From NCBI GenBank assembly GCA_963082975.1, contig OY720344.1:68848546-68912545 (forward strand): a stretch of 64,000 bases of DNA. The letters run 5' to 3'. The notes under the pieces were generated by a model. It was not told the origin of the DNA. It worked only from the letters and a program-made list of their open reading frames with translations, and searched no databases. A program made the translations under genes and the position numbers. Shown one piece after another: positions 11,807 through 23,742 of the stretch (its first letter is position 1; every line of letters starts with the position of its first letter). Origin of the DNA: Labia minor (Eukaryota; Arthropoda; Insecta; Dermaptera; Spongiphoridae).

Positions 11807-12430
11807 ATAAGTTGACCTGTGGCCAGGTCCGAACCGACCGACGGTTTGAAATAAATTAATTTCCATCTACAGAAACAATTTCAAATAATTTTCATATATC
11901 TATTAATGTAATAAAAAACAGATATGGATACATAAATGATAAATATAAACATTTTTAATTTTATTTTATTTATAATATATATGCAAGACCAGGCTGTGAC
12001 GTCATGAATGGCTGGATGACGTCATATAATTTTAAATCAAGAAAAAACTAATAAATATGATTTTTCTCGAGGATAAAACCAATACAAAGTGCATGATTCG
12101 TGGTGATATATAAAAAAATCTCCTTTGGTGTGAAAATAACCCTTTCCTTCCTATCGTCGATCGCTAATACTACCACTTCAGGTTTCCGGAATTGCACCAA
12201 AAGTTGATCAATTCATCCCACTGATGCAGTAAGTAAATATACCAAATTTCATCAAAATCGGTTGAGCCGTTCAGGCTGTACACATCTATACGGACGGACG
12301 GACAGACATCATGCTAAAAATACTTTTTTCTGTTTAGAAAATGCATGATTCGTGGAGATATGTAAAAATCTCCACATGTGAAATTTGGTGTGAAAACAAT
12401 ACCTCCCTTACTATCGTCGTTCGGTAAAAA
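11807..12430 (-). mobile_element. HINE-A (Helentron-like non-autonomous element), copy 1
   Basis: Read on the minus strand, the element opens TTTTTACCGAACGACGATAG and closes with the complement of ACCGACCGACG (11833-11843) and a perfect stem-loop GACCTGTGGCCAGGTC (11814-11829). In this copy the 5' subterminal repeat has one mismatch. The middle holds the core ACGGCTCAACCGATTTTGAT followed by GAAATTT and a short cggacggacggacagac run. Two TGACGTCA palindromes stand 20 bases apart (11997-12004, 12017-12024). Subterminal inverted repeats, a microsatellite and a 3' stem-loop without target duplication are the known layout of Helentron-associated elements (DINE-1 type). No protein is encoded. Copies 2 and 3 are at 20402-21018 and 62371-63052. 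Confidence 0.72.
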
Positions 12431-13880
12431 CATAATAATCTTGAAGGTATCTTGAATCTTTTTGTAGACATACATTTTTGAAAACATATATTTGGAGAGA
12501 ATTTATATATATATAAATTCTCTGAATCTGTTCTCGTCCCATAAAGATATGGACCATGAATAACGTGGCCATTTATTTTTTTTCCTAAAAACGGGACATT
12601 TTTTTAATTTTCGGTAGTAGTTTTGGGAGTCTATGAAGAAAACGTATATTTTTCATTATTTCTGTCTATGAAGTCTATGAAGAAAACGTATATTTTTCAT
12701 TATTTCTGTCTATTATAATGAAAATAATTGAAAATATAGTAAATATTATAACAATAACTTAGTATAATAATTGAATAATAAATTTAAAATAAGGGACAAG
12801 CTACCTGAAAGCGGGACGTGTGGTCACTTTAACCATGACTCGCATTAATTTAATAATACAAGTGTCAAAATAATAATACCTAATTAATCAAAAAATTTGA
12901 TCAATAGATGCTAGATAATTTCGAACATTATTGGGATCAGTGGAATCATCAATAATTATATCTTGTTTCAGCTTTAGTATTAGATTTTTCCCACCTTGAC
13001 TATGGATGTCATCATTCTTTTCCATGTAATTCGAGAATCCTTTGGGAGCTTCCTGTTCTATTTTCGTTGTTTAATCCTCATCTTTACTTTTATTTCTTGA
13101 CATTCTACCTCTGCGAGTTTATCTTTAGTTATCTCTAATTATAATAACATGCTAGAACAAATCTACAAATGAATTGAATAAATAAACAAATATCGTAATT
13201 AAATTACGATTATGTAATCTACATATATATTATATTATTTTAATTTGATGATTAAAAATAAATAGATCGATATTATTATGATGCAAAAAATGTTGACTAT
13301 ATTTTCTTATTTTAAATACCAATTCTCATAATAAAGAAAAATGTTTATATAAGAGTTATTTAATAAATAAATAAAAAAAAAATTGGTGTACTATAATGAA
13401 GTCACCGTGGACTAATAAAAATAAATAATAAATCTAATGACCTAAGCAACATTGGTAAATACATTTGAAACTTATGACCTTTAATCAAATAAATATACTG
13501 ATAAAATAATATCCAAATACCAAAAAGGTATTAAAGTAATGAAATTTAAGCAAATGTTTTGTTTACTTAAATTATTTATTTGATTAGTGTTTCAAGGTTC
13601 AGGTTAACACATGCGCAAGAATAGGCATTTCAAATGTGAACAAGAACGAACTACACGCACAGAAATGATTGTTGCAATATATTTTAAAAATAATTATATA
13701 TCTTTTTAGAACAGGAAGAGCGAAACTTAGTAGCACACTAAAAATTCCCATTTGCAATAGAGTTAAGTTTAAAAATATTTAATATTTATTTAAATATTTG
13801 TTGAAAATGACAATAAGTATTTGGCAGAAAACGAAAATTGCATACAATCTCTATATTATAAAATTATTTTTTAATATATA
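12431..13880. other. AT-rich stretch, 42-bp tandem duplication at 12631-12714
   Basis: The unit gtctatgaagaaaacgtata plus the following 22 bases stands twice in tandem with a 42-base period. A short ttatatatatataaatt palindrome lies at about 12500-12522. No gene seen. Confidence 0.55.
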
Positions 13881-14322
13881 TACTACGTTGTTCAATAAGT
13901 TCGCGGAGCGCCATCTATTCGCCAATATCATCTGAAAAATACAAGTTATGGTATTAGAACTACGTCGATTGACTGAAAGAGATTTAATAGAGGCTTTAGG
14001 CATTTCATTCGGCACAGTGAGCAATATTTTGAGTGTTAATTTGAGTTTCAAAAAACTATGTGCAAAATGGGTGCCCCAAAAACCATTGCTAAACTAACTG
14101 ATTTGAAGTACAAATTGTTGCAACATCCAGCCTATTCTAGATTTAGTCCCTCCAACTACTGGCTCTTCCCATACTCCAAACAATATCTCCGTGGAAAACG
14201 ATTTTCTTCAAACGAAGAGGTAATAGCTGGAGGGATATTTTGCAGAGCTACCGGAAAACCACTACAGTCAAGGGATCCATAAATTAGAAGACCGTTGGAA
14301 TAAGTGTATTGAAGTTGAGGGA
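13881..14322 (+). pseudogene. mariner fragment A (5' end plus catalytic-domain end)
   Basis: The left end, tgttcaataagttcgcggag, resembles the inverted-repeat end of the mariner at 23743. A helix-turn-helix stretch follows (RDLIEALGISFGTVSNIL and CAKWVP, the end of the mariner DNA-binding domain). The sequence then jumps directly to the third-aspartate block, LLQHPAYSRFSPSNYWLF, and the C-terminus KRFSSNEEVIAG. In mariner the block reads HPPYSPDLAPSDY; here the catalytic Asp has been lost with a frameshift. The central catalytic domain is deleted. Fragment B follows immediately, so two different mariner copies are fused tail to body. Confidence 0.75.
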
Positions 14323-14323
14323 A

Positions 14324-14790
14324 ACCGAACAAAACATGCCAGAGCCGCTCAAAAATCAAGGTGATGTTCATCGTTTTTGTCGATATTCATAGTGTGGTGC
14401 ATCAGGAATACGTTCCAGAGGGACAAACGGTCAATAAAGAGTATTATGTGACTGTCTTGAGGCGTTTGCGTGAACGGGTTCACCGTATTGTGGGCAGACA
14501 ATTTGTGGGTTTTGCACGACCAGGCACCGTCCAGTCCAGATCCCTCTTTCCAAAACTAAAATTGCCACTCCGGGGAACCCGTTTTGACTCCATACCGTCC
14601 AAAAAACAGAATGCGACAAGAGAGCTGAACGCCTATAAAAAATGTTTCGAAGATTGGAAGAAGCGTTGGTATATGTGTATTTCTTCAGAAGGGGCACTTT
14701 TTGAAGGAGACAAAATAAATATTTAAGAAGATTAACTATTTTACCTTTTATTTAGAAATTCCGGAAACTTTTTTGTCACAATGAATATAT
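14324..14790 (+). pseudogene. mariner fragment B (catalytic domain to 3' end)
   Basis: The plus strand reads KVMFIVFVDIHSVVHQEYVP, then GQTVNKEYYVTVLRRLRERV, the first-aspartate block of mariner transposase, where FFDxxGVVHxEFVPxGQTVN is conserved. After a frameshift comes LWVLHDQAP, equivalent to the W-LHHDNAP block with the second Asp. A C-terminal AYKKCFEDWKKRWYMC and a final FEGD motif follow, then a stop at 14724. The copy lacks the N-terminal DNA-binding domain and has several frameshifts. Its right end, gaaacttttttgtcacaatg at about 14765-14785, may be a worn inverted repeat. Confidence 0.78.
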
Positions 14791-15769
14791 ATAATTTTTT
14801 CAATTTTGTTATTTTATTTTTGTGATCAATATTTTTCTTCCTCTTTGTCTTCTTAAGAAAGAAAGATTGTTATTTGTGATGACTTCCCCGGACGGCAGGT
14901 AAATACATACAATTTTCCAATTTTTAATTAATAAAATTAATTCAAAATAATAATACTAATAATTGTAATTATTTATTTAAAATATAGTCCAAATATACTT
15001 AATTTAAAAATTGACCTCCTTTTCTCTAATGTCTAACCAATTAAGAAAATATATCATTCGAGCAACTTGTCTGTTTTATACATATGTACATACTTTTAAC
15101 AATATTAAAGGCGTTTTTTTAAGAAATAAATAATTTTTTTTCTCAATATAGTTTTATATTAAATACATTTGACATTATAAATTTAATATGATTAAATATT
15201 TGAAGATGTACAAATAAAAAAACATCTATCCTCTTTATTTGTTTGATTTTCATATTTCAAAGATATAACTTATATATATATTTTTAAATCAAGAAAGCTA
15301 TCATTTCATGTCGAAAGGAAAAATTGCTTTGAAGATACAATATCCATAACTTTCTGTTATTTTTTATTAGAAAAGATATTTGGAAAATGTTATTTTTAAT
15401 ATATTTTATAAATATTTTTTAAGAAATATAATCAACGAACATATTTTACAAATGTAATCATATTTTCAAATTCGATTAAAATTTAAAATAAACAAAAATA
15501 AAAGTTATTTATTTAGATATCGTTATTTGAATTTCTTCCACTTTCTTCTTAATATTAAAAGAGATAATTATTAACGGTTTAGATCAAAGATGTCCATGAA
15601 CCAAATATTAACAATTTGTTGACTTTTTGAAAAATATTGTTTTTGTATATCAAAAGTGATAATAAATTTTTAAAAATAATTTTATTTTATCTTTATAGAA
15701 TTATAATTATAATTATATTTATTTAGTAAAAGTGTATTATTAAAGCTAAATCTCATGAAATTTTTTAAA
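14791..15769. other. AT-rich stretch without gene
   Basis: Nothing recognisable. The composition changes abruptly to GC-rich at about 15770. Confidence 0.6.
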
Positions 15770-17695
15770 CCACACAAGTGCACCCCGTAGAAAGAAACAA
15801 CATCGATACCAATAGAGTCAAGGCCCGCTGGCAGGTGGAGGAATCCACCTTGCTGGCGAGGCTTGAACTCGAGGCCCCTAGGGGGGCGGACATGAACAAA
15901 TACCTGTTCGAGAGGTTTGAGGGAAGATCGTTTGAGGCGATAAAAGGACACCGACTTCGCTCCAAGACATATAAGAGCATCTTGGAAAGATTGAGTAGCG
16001 AAGTCGCCTCTTCCCCCTCTTCCTCTGGTACCACCCCTCTCCCGATTACGGCCTGAGCGAGAACCTGACGGAGAGAAAGAAGATGGCGGGGCACACGCAG
16101 AAACTAACGAAAACGCCGACACCGAAGGAAGAAGTCCCCACAACACCGGGGGACACGAGAAAGACTTATTGGTTCAGTCGGATGGTGTGCCCTCTGAAAC
16201 CATCCTTAGGATGAGTGTGGGGACCCGCCGTTGGTGGTTACACTGAGGGATTACTTGGGCAAGACAGATAGAGACGCTCTCGTGGCGGGGATGGTGGCGA
16301 ACGAGTTGGAGGGGAGAAGTTGGGAGGGGCTTCTTGGGGCATGGCTGGAGAGATGGGGGGATGGTCCCAAAGGTGAGGGGAAGGTGGTGAGGGAGAAGAG
16401 GGGAGCCAACATCCAGTCCCCTCCTAAGAACAGGCGTGAAAGGAGGGACGCAGATCGGCGCAAATTTAGGCGGATGCAGGCTCTGTGGTTCAAGAGCAAG
16501 AAGAGGGCGGCCCGTGTCGCAGCGTGGGGTTTGACCCGATCAGTCGCTACTGGAGTAAAACCCTGGGTGACTGTGACGACCATCTCCTGGCTGTTCACGA
16601 CCGTCCTCGGATGCCGCCGTTGCCAGTCACTCCTGAGGAGTTGGCACGGACCAACTGTGCCAATAGGACGTCGGGGGGACCCGATGGTCTAAGCCCGGCC
16701 GCTTGGTTAAAGCGCCCGGTCGCGGACCGGCTTGCGATCCTCAACGCGATTCTCCTCAGGGGTGACATTCCCAGAGTCCTGATCCATGCTCCCTCTCCTT
16801 TGCTGACGATGTGGTCCTGATCGCATCGACGGCGAGGGGATTGCAGATGCAGCTGTGCTCCCTCGAGTCGGGTGCCCGCAGGTTGGGGATGGAGATCAAC
16901 GCCGCCAAGTCCAGGGTCCTATCCCTTGTTCCCTCGGGTAGAGACAAGAAAACCCGGGTGTCCACAGAGTTTGACTTCCGAGTGGCGGATGGGCGGCTCA
17001 CACCCCTAGGGGTGGGACAGTCCTTCGCCTATCTGGGAGTCCGAGTGGACGCTTCGGGGGTTGACTCCTCGGGGTGGTCCTGTCATGACCTGCTGGAGAG
17101 GGTGCGTATAGCCTTCAAGGGTTGAAGGCGTCCCAAAAGATAGAAGTCCTGAGCTCCCACGTGCTCCCCTCGGGTATCCACCCCCTAGTGTTGGGGGGGG
17201 GGACAGCGGGCCACTTAAAGGATCTAGACAAGAAAACCCGTGCCTTGGCCCGCTCGGTCTTGGGTCTCCCCAGGGACACTCCCGAGGGTTTCTTTCATGC
17301 CCCGGTGAGGGAGGGGGGATTGGGATTGCCCTCCCTTGCATCGCTCATACCACTCCTGGTGCATAGGAGGATATCTAGGATGGCAACGTCAGACTTCGAG
17401 GCAGCGAGAGCGGCCTCGGGGTCTCTTGTCTGCACCAGGAGATTAGGTTTGGCAGAGAGGGTGTTGGGGAGATACGGGGACCTGGAGGGGGTTGGTGGGT
17501 ACTGGGCAGAAAGCGTGGATGGGAGAAATTTAGGCCAATGTAGCAAAAGTGGTTCCTCCTACGGGTTCATGTAGACCCGCACGGCCTGAAAAATAAAGAT
17601 TTTAAAGATATATGCAGGTTGAGGTCGGGCTCCCTGCCCTCGGCGGTTCGGACTAGCAGGGGGAGGAGGGCGGGGGGTGCAAAATTCGGCCCTTA
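15770..17695 (+). pseudogene. R2-type non-LTR retrotransposon, GC-rich, internally deleted
   Basis: Several plus-strand frames give an R2-clade protein in order. First comes a Myb-like DNA-binding region (RVKARWQVEESTLLARLELE, then FEGRSFEAIKGHRLRSKTYK, 15800-15985). Next is a basic spacer (16230-16520). The start of the reverse transcriptase follows (NRTSGGPDGLSPAAWL, 16660-16720, the family's SxGPDG motif). After a deletion of most of the fingers and palm the frame resumes at the catalytic SFADDVVLIAS (about 16795-16830). Then come a thumb region with FAYLGVRVD, and a C-terminal part with HAPVREGGLGLPSL and finally ICRLRSGSLPSAVRTSRGRR (to about 17690). The zinc knuckle and restriction-like endonuclease expected after that are missing. 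The family copies its RNA at a target nick (target-primed reverse transcription). The block is GC-rich while everything around is strongly AT-rich, which suggests a different compositional history or a recent arrival. HINE-B copy 1 begins 47 bases after it. Confidence 0.82.
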
Positions 17696-17741
17696 TGCAT
17701 TTGGTTGTATATTCACTATTTTATCATATAACAAAATAAAT

Positions 17742-18262
17742 CTGGAATGTCTCCACTCGACTAATTTGAATTGGATTAATTAACACATATATTATATTTG
17801 AATTAAATTAAATTATAAATTAAAATTAATAAATAGTATTTATTAAACTAGCGCGTGTTTGGCTCTTAGTTTATGGCACCGTGCAGTCGTGTTAAAAAAT
17901 TAATTCCGGTACTTTCAGCAATTCTATATATAGCAGTTTTATGCAATTTTTAGTCATGTGAAAAACTACCAAACAAATATCTTTATTTTTACGGTCAGTT
18001 TAGAAGAAAAAAATCAAAACGTGGTATGTAATGGGCCTCTCCCGGCTACATTTCTCAAAAGTTGATAGAAAACCACAAATTTTGAATAATGCCCGTGTAC
18101 TAAATTTCATTATTCTAGCTCAAACCGCTTTTGCTTAATCTTGTCTACATACACACAGACATTATTCTCAACCTTAGTTAAAATGACTCAGGGACCTTCA
18201 AAACATATAAAAATATCAAAATCTCGACATCGAAAATTTTCGTGATTGCAATACTGTAAAAA
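17742..18262 (-). mobile_element. HINE-B, copy 1 (5' subterminal hairpin lost)
   Basis: On the minus strand this matches the other HINE-B copies from the variant of GCAATAC near 18255 to the 3' stem-loop GAGTGGAGACATTCC (one mismatch in the stem) ending at 17742. The ACTATCTCGCCAGAGATAGT start is deleted but the opening TTTTTAC is kept (complement of gtaaaaa, 18256-18262). The core and a very short acacacagaca tract are present. The cgagatagt repeat at the other end is also lost. It shows no coding capacity. Confidence 0.68.
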
Positions 18263-19779
18263 TAGATAATTTTGTGTGTTTGTATTTTTTAATACATTAA
18301 GAGTTTTGTTTTATTATTTTAATTTTTATAATTAATTTAAATTATTAATATATATATATATATATATATTGAAATTATTTTTCTTATATATGATAAATTA
18401 TTATGGTTATAATAAAAATTAATATAGATTTTATTTAAAATTTTCTTTTCTTTTATTTTATATTGATTCAATATTAAAAATTATATTTATTAATTTAAAA
18501 TATTTATTTTTAGAGAAATATTCTATGAATTATATTAATAAAATATCAACGATATTAATGTAGAAATAGTTTCACAATTTACTCATTATTTTTCTTTTTT
18601 AATTATTGTAAGAATAATGCTAATTTAAATTAAAATATTCTATATTAAAATTTCAATAGCCAGTGAATTGGTCTTTCTAGAATAATTCGTTTGGCTAAAA
18701 TATGTTTCTTTCGAGAACCGATAAGCCACTCAATTCCTTGGAAAATATAGTATATAAAATTTGTATAAGAAAATATTTTTTTTTAGTTTATTTGATCAGT
18801 GAATTGCAGTGAATAAAACAACACAAGTGGGCTGTGGGAATGATTGGCAAGTAATTAATAACTATTTTATTTAGTTTATTCAATTATTAATTAATATTAA
18901 TTAAAAATACTTATTCAATTTCTATACTTTAAATATATGTTATAAATATATATTTTTATAGATATATTTGATTGTATAGATATATTTGATTTAATTTTAT
19001 TTGAAAATGAAATATTTATGTTTTAATTTTAATTAACATTTAAGATTAAATGAATAAATTTTTTAACTATTTTATTATTATTAACGATAATTTATTAAAT
19101 CTTAGATGCAATTTATTTTTATATTGTCTTTTATAATACACCTGGATATTTTTTATGGCGTTTGAAAATAAAAAAACCTTTAAGGATAGTAGAAATTTTC
19201 CAAAAGTGATTTACAATATTCATTTATTTTTATTTTTTTTAATATAAAATATACAAAAATCCTTATATTTAATTAATAAAATATTTTTTCACTAAAAGTT
19301 TTTTGCTAATAGTTTGTATCCAAATAAATATATATATAAATATGTATATAATATATTAAATTTTTTGGAAATTCAGCAAAATAAGTCAAAACATAAATCA
19401 CTTCCATATTCACTAAGATTTAAGATTATCATTTACCCCTCCAAGTTAGATGAGAAATAATAATAATCAAATAATACTTTTATTTAAATAATATAAATAT
19501 TCAAATTTTAAAGTATTTGTTATTTTATTTGCATATGATTGATTACATATTTTAAAATTGAGACAAATTCAAATATTCTATTTTTTAAATATATATATAT
19601 ACAATTTAATATTTAATATTATTTTTCATTAAAAATATATTAATTAATCACATCACAAAAGAGAATTTATTAAACATAATAAAAATAAAAAAAGAAACCT
19701 TTTAATAAATTATAATAGAATATAATCATTTAGATTTAAAACAAATTTATAAAAATTACCCAATTTAAAGAGAAATTAG
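18263..19779. other. Very AT-rich stretch without gene
   Basis: Nearly pure A/T, with a (TA)n run at 18349-18369. No reading frame or transposon end that I can support. Confidence 0.6.
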
Positions 19780-20370
19780 CTGGAGTGTCTCCACTCGACT
19801 ATCTCGCAATTTGAATTGGATTAAATAACATAATATATTATATTTAAATTAAATTTAATTAATTATAAATTATAAATAATAAATATTAAACCAGCACATG
19901 TTTGGCTTTTTGTTGATGGCACCACGTCACATGTTGGCGCGTGAGAATTGCAGTGTTAAAAAATTAATTCTGGTAATTTCAGCGAATCAATCAAGCTGAA
20001 ATTCTATATATAGCAGTTTTATACAATCTTTAATCATGTGAAAAATTATCAAACATATATCTTTATTTTTACGGTCACTTTAGAGGAAAAAAATCAAAAC
20101 GTTGTAGGTAATGACCCTCTTCCGGTTGAGCTACATTTCTCAAAAGCTGATAGAAAACTACGAATTTTGAATAATGCTCATGTACCAAATTTCATCATTC
20201 TAGCTCAAACCGTTTTTGCGTAATCTTGTCTACATACACACACACACACAGACATTTTTCTCAACCTTAGTGAAAATGATTCAGGAACCTTCAAAACGTA
20301 TAGAAACATCAAAATCTCAACATCGAAAATTTTCGTGATCGCAATACTATCTCTGGCGAGATAGTAAAAA
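19780..20370 (-). mobile_element. HINE-B, copy 2 (complete)
   Basis: Complete copy. On the minus strand it starts TTTTTACTATCTCGCCAGAG, whose first part folds as ACTATCTC-GCCA-GAGATAGT (20346-20365 on plus). It then has the GCGATCACGAAAATTTTCG palindromic word, a GT microsatellite (plus strand acacacacacacaca near 20232-20248) and the core ACGGTTTGAGCTAGAATGAT followed by GAAATTT. It ends with the subterminal repeat CGAGATAGT and the stem-loop GAGTGGAGACACTC. The layout parallels HINE-A exactly. Any reading frame here is a by-product. Confidence 0.75.
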
Positions 20371-20401
20371 TTTAAAACAATGCCTTTATATCATTTGACT
20401 A

Positions 20402-21018
20402 AATAAGTTGACCTGTGGCCAGGTCCGAACCGACCGACGGTTTGAAGTAAATTAATTTCCAATAATTTTAATATATCTATTAATGTAATAAAAAAACATG
20501 GATACATAAATAATAAATATAAACATTTTTAATTTTATTTTATTTATAATATATATTCAAGACCAGGCTGTGACGTCATGAATGGCTGGATGACGTCATA
20601 TAATTTTAAATCAAGAAAAAACTAATAAATATGATTTTCCCGAGGATAAAACCAATACAAAGTGCATGATTCGTGGTGATATATAAAAAAATCTCCTCAT
20701 GTGAAATTTGGTGTGAAAATAACCCTTCCCTTCCTATCGTCGATCGCTCATACTACCACTTCCGGTTTCCGGATTTGCACCAAAAGTTGATCAATTCATC
20801 CCACTGATGCATTAAGTAAATATACCAAATTTCATCAAAATCCGTTGAGCCGTTCAGGCTGTACACATCTATACGGACGGACAGACGGACAGACATCATG
20901 CTAAAAATACTTTTTTCTGTTAAGCAAATGCATGATCCGTGGAGATATGTAAAAATCTCCACATGTGAAATTTGGTGTAAAAACAATACCTCCCTTACTA
21001 TCGTCGGTCGGTAAAAAT
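20402..21018 (-). mobile_element. HINE-A, copy 2
   Basis: On the plus strand it starts with the stem-loop GACCTGTGGCCAGGTC (20410-20425) and ACCGACCGACG (20429-20439), and ends with the exact complement CGTCGGTCGGT (21002-21012) followed by aaaaat. The two TGACGTCA palindromes, the core and the ggacagacggacagac run are all present. It lies 32 bases from HINE-B copy 2. It may also have cut off the far end of the Copia LTR to its right. Confidence 0.76.
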
Positions 21019-21465
21019 TCATATTTTGATTTTTATATAATCTATAAATCATTTTCGCTCTTAAAATATAATGGTAATTAATATTTAAGTAATGAAACTA
21101 AAAAGAAAAACAAGGACAATTTAATTTAGTCATTTTAATTTAAATTTTAAAAATATTTTTGAATTCATTGTTCTTCAATTTTTAATGAAATTGGTTTTTA
21201 TTATTTTAAAAAAGAACGACACTGATTATTATTTTATTTTAAATTATTATTTTATTTTTCATATACAGCAAAGCATAGAAAAAGGTTAACTTGGATATCA
21301 GAAAAAATGACAATTATTAATAATTTTCAATCTTACCAACTTAACACTCCTCCTTAATTGTTATTTTTATCAGCAAAAAAAATTTTAAACAGAATTTTGG
21401 ATATAATGCGCCTGACATCTCTAACAAAAAAAATATGTTTTACTTTTAATTAAAGAAAATAAATT

Positions 21466-22920
21466 TTACTGTTGATCATGAAACATGATCTGCTCCTTAA
21501 ATTTCGCGAATAGATTTGATTTTAAAGCCTTTGTGAAGATATCAGCCACATTATACCCTGACTGACAATATTCTACATTTATGATTTTCTCTTTAACTTT
21601 TTCACAAATGAACTGATACTTAACATCAATATCCTTTCGTTTCTTGTTCAGAATACCGTTTTTAATTAAAGGCAACGCACTTTGGTTATCGATCTTCAGA
21701 TTTATTTGCATTTCACTAAGATTTAGCACTTCACTGATTAAACGTTTTAAATGCAGTAATTCCCTGCAACACTCCGCTGCCGCAATAAACTCAGCCTCTG
21801 TTGTCGAAGTAGCCACTAATGACTGTCGTCTTGAGCACCATGAAATCGGACCGCCACCATAAAATATCACAAACCCTGTAGTACTACGCCGAGTTTGTTC
21901 GTCTCCCGCAAAATCAGAGTAACAGTAAGCCATCAAGACATCAAGCTTTTCATTTGCTTTGAACGAGATTCCATCGTCGCATGTTCCTTTTATGTATTTG
22001 AGTATTTATTTTATATTATTTACATCTTGATTGGTTGGCTTGATTACTCTTCTTCCTCCAAATCCAACCGAAAAGGCTACGTCCGGTCTTGTCTTATTTG
22101 ATAGGTAGAGGACGCTACCTATTGCCTTTCTGATTGGAAATGATGTATTTTCGGGTGACTCTATCAATTTAGTTGTTTCAATCGGTAGTGAGGATACCTT
22201 TGCATCCTGTAGATTAAATCGTTCCAACAGTAAATGTGCATATGCTGGTTGATTTAACCTAATTCCATATTCCGTCCGTTCTATATTTATTCCAATAAAT
22301 GAGTCAACCCTTTCAGAGACTTTTATTTGATACCGTAATTTTAAATCATCAATTAAATTATCAATTTTATAATCCTCTTCACTAAATATGATACCGTCAT
22401 CAACATAAAGCGCCAGAATAAGGGATGAGTCTTCCGTCTTAAGGATGCATTTCTCAGTATTTAAAGGCCTAAGTCCCCTTTTTTTAAGGAACTCAGTAAA
22501 CTCAATATTCCACTGCATTGAAGCCTGTTTTAGGCCATACAATGCTTTTCGAAGTCTACAAGTTTTGCATTCATTCTCAAATCCCTCAGGGACAAACATG
22601 TATATTTCCTCTTCAATTTCACCATAAAGGAATGCAGTTTTTACATCGAATGTTTTTGTTTTAAATTTTTTATTTGAAGATATTGCCAATAAGACCCTAA
22701 TTGCTGCATCACTGATAACTGGGCTAAAGGTTCCCAGGTAATTAATACCATATTCCTGCTTGCATCCCCTTACGACCAGCCTTGCCTTGAATCGTCGGTG
22801 GTCTTTCACTCTGAAGATCCAATGGCATCTTAAAATCTTTTTTCCATGGGATTCCTCATCAGTTGCTAGTCTCCAAGTATTGTTTTCTAAGAGTGATTCC
22901 TTTTCTTCTTTTACTGCGTT
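21466..22920 (-). pseudogene. Copia reverse transcriptase and RNase H
   Basis: One frame runs from about 22920 to the stop at 21466 with a single in-frame TAA near 22004. The start of the domain reads SLLENNTWRLATD, then ARLVVRGCKQEYGINYLGTF. Catalytic motifs are FDVKTAFLYGEI and LYVDDGIIF, so both reverse-transcriptase aspartate sites look intact. After the TAA come the tether (YIKGTCDDGISF) and RNase H (YSDFAGDEQTRRSTTGFV, TSTTEAEFIAAAE, and NVADIFTKAL near the end). An in-frame TAG at 22921-22923 separates it from integrase without a frame change. Apart from the two stops the sequence is well kept, so decay is recent on the scale of this window. Confidence 0.9.
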
Positions 22921-22923
22921 TTT

Positions 22924-23691
22924 CTAATTTATTACACCGGGTCCCGTTATGACCTCATTATATGTTAGTAGTGCATAATCTTCAAATTTCTTCGGAAGTC
23001 TTACAGTTCTTTTTTCTTTCTGTATATCCTCTCTAACTTGCTCCTCCTTCTCAGTAGGTATTGCCAATGGTACTTCCGTTTCTGCACTAGTACTTTTTAC
23101 GCCTTCAGTATCTCTGTAAGTAGAGGTATTCTGCCCTTTTAACTCTGACTCGCCAGTATTAGGATCCCCCGCAAAAGTAAAATTATCATTGAATACCACA
23201 TCTCGAGCAAATATGATTTTTCGCTTGGACTTATTCCAAAGTCTGTATCCTGTTTCGCAGTATCCCAGAAAGACATGTTCTTCGCTTCTATGATCTAATT
23301 TTCTTAAAGGTCCCAGAGTTTTCGCATAGGCGGGACACCCAAACACATGTACATTTTTAAAGTTTGGTCGTTTGCCGTACCATTTTTCAGCCGGTGTAGT
23401 TTCCAGACCTTCCGTAGGACTTCTATTTAACAAGTAAGTCGCTGTTAACAATGCTTCCCCCCACATTTTCTTATTTAGGCCACTGTCGCTCAGTATAGCC
23501 CTTGTTTTTTCCATTAGCGTCCTGTTTAATCGTTCGGCTTTGCCATTGAGTTGTGGAGAATACGGAATTGTGTAGTCCAAAACAGTTCCTCTTGACTTAC
23601 ACCATTCCTTAAACTTCGTCTCTGTATATTCACCACCGTTATCACAACGAATCTTATAAACTTTTAAATTCCATTTGGCTTCTGCCTCCAT
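22924..23691 (-). pseudogene. Copia integrase, catalytic and C-terminal part
   Basis: The frame shows RCDNGGEYTETKFKEWC (second catalytic Asp), YTIPYSPQLNGKAERLNRTL (catalytic Glu in NGxAERxNRT), then ATYLLNRSPTEGLETTPAEK and VFGCPAYAKTLGPLRKLDHR. The GKR-like RSEEHVFLGYCETGYRLWN tail is typical of Copia. It ends at TAG followed by the reverse-transcriptase frame in phase. The first catalytic Asp region lies on the other side of the mariner and is damaged. Integrase inserts the DNA copy in the nucleus. Confidence 0.88.
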
Positions 23692-23742
23692 TACATACTG
23701 TTTTATTATATTGCTTACTTCACTTTTATGTTTTATTATATA

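Noticed and set aside
15682..16598. Long minus-strand frames opposite the R2-type element (for example 15682-16146 and 16251-16598)
   Set aside because: They are antisense shadows of a GC-rich coding region; the plus strand has the family motifs.
20753..21052. A 99-residue minus-strand frame in HINE-A copy 2
   Set aside because: The frame crosses the element core and is not kept in copies 1 and 3, so it is not a gene.
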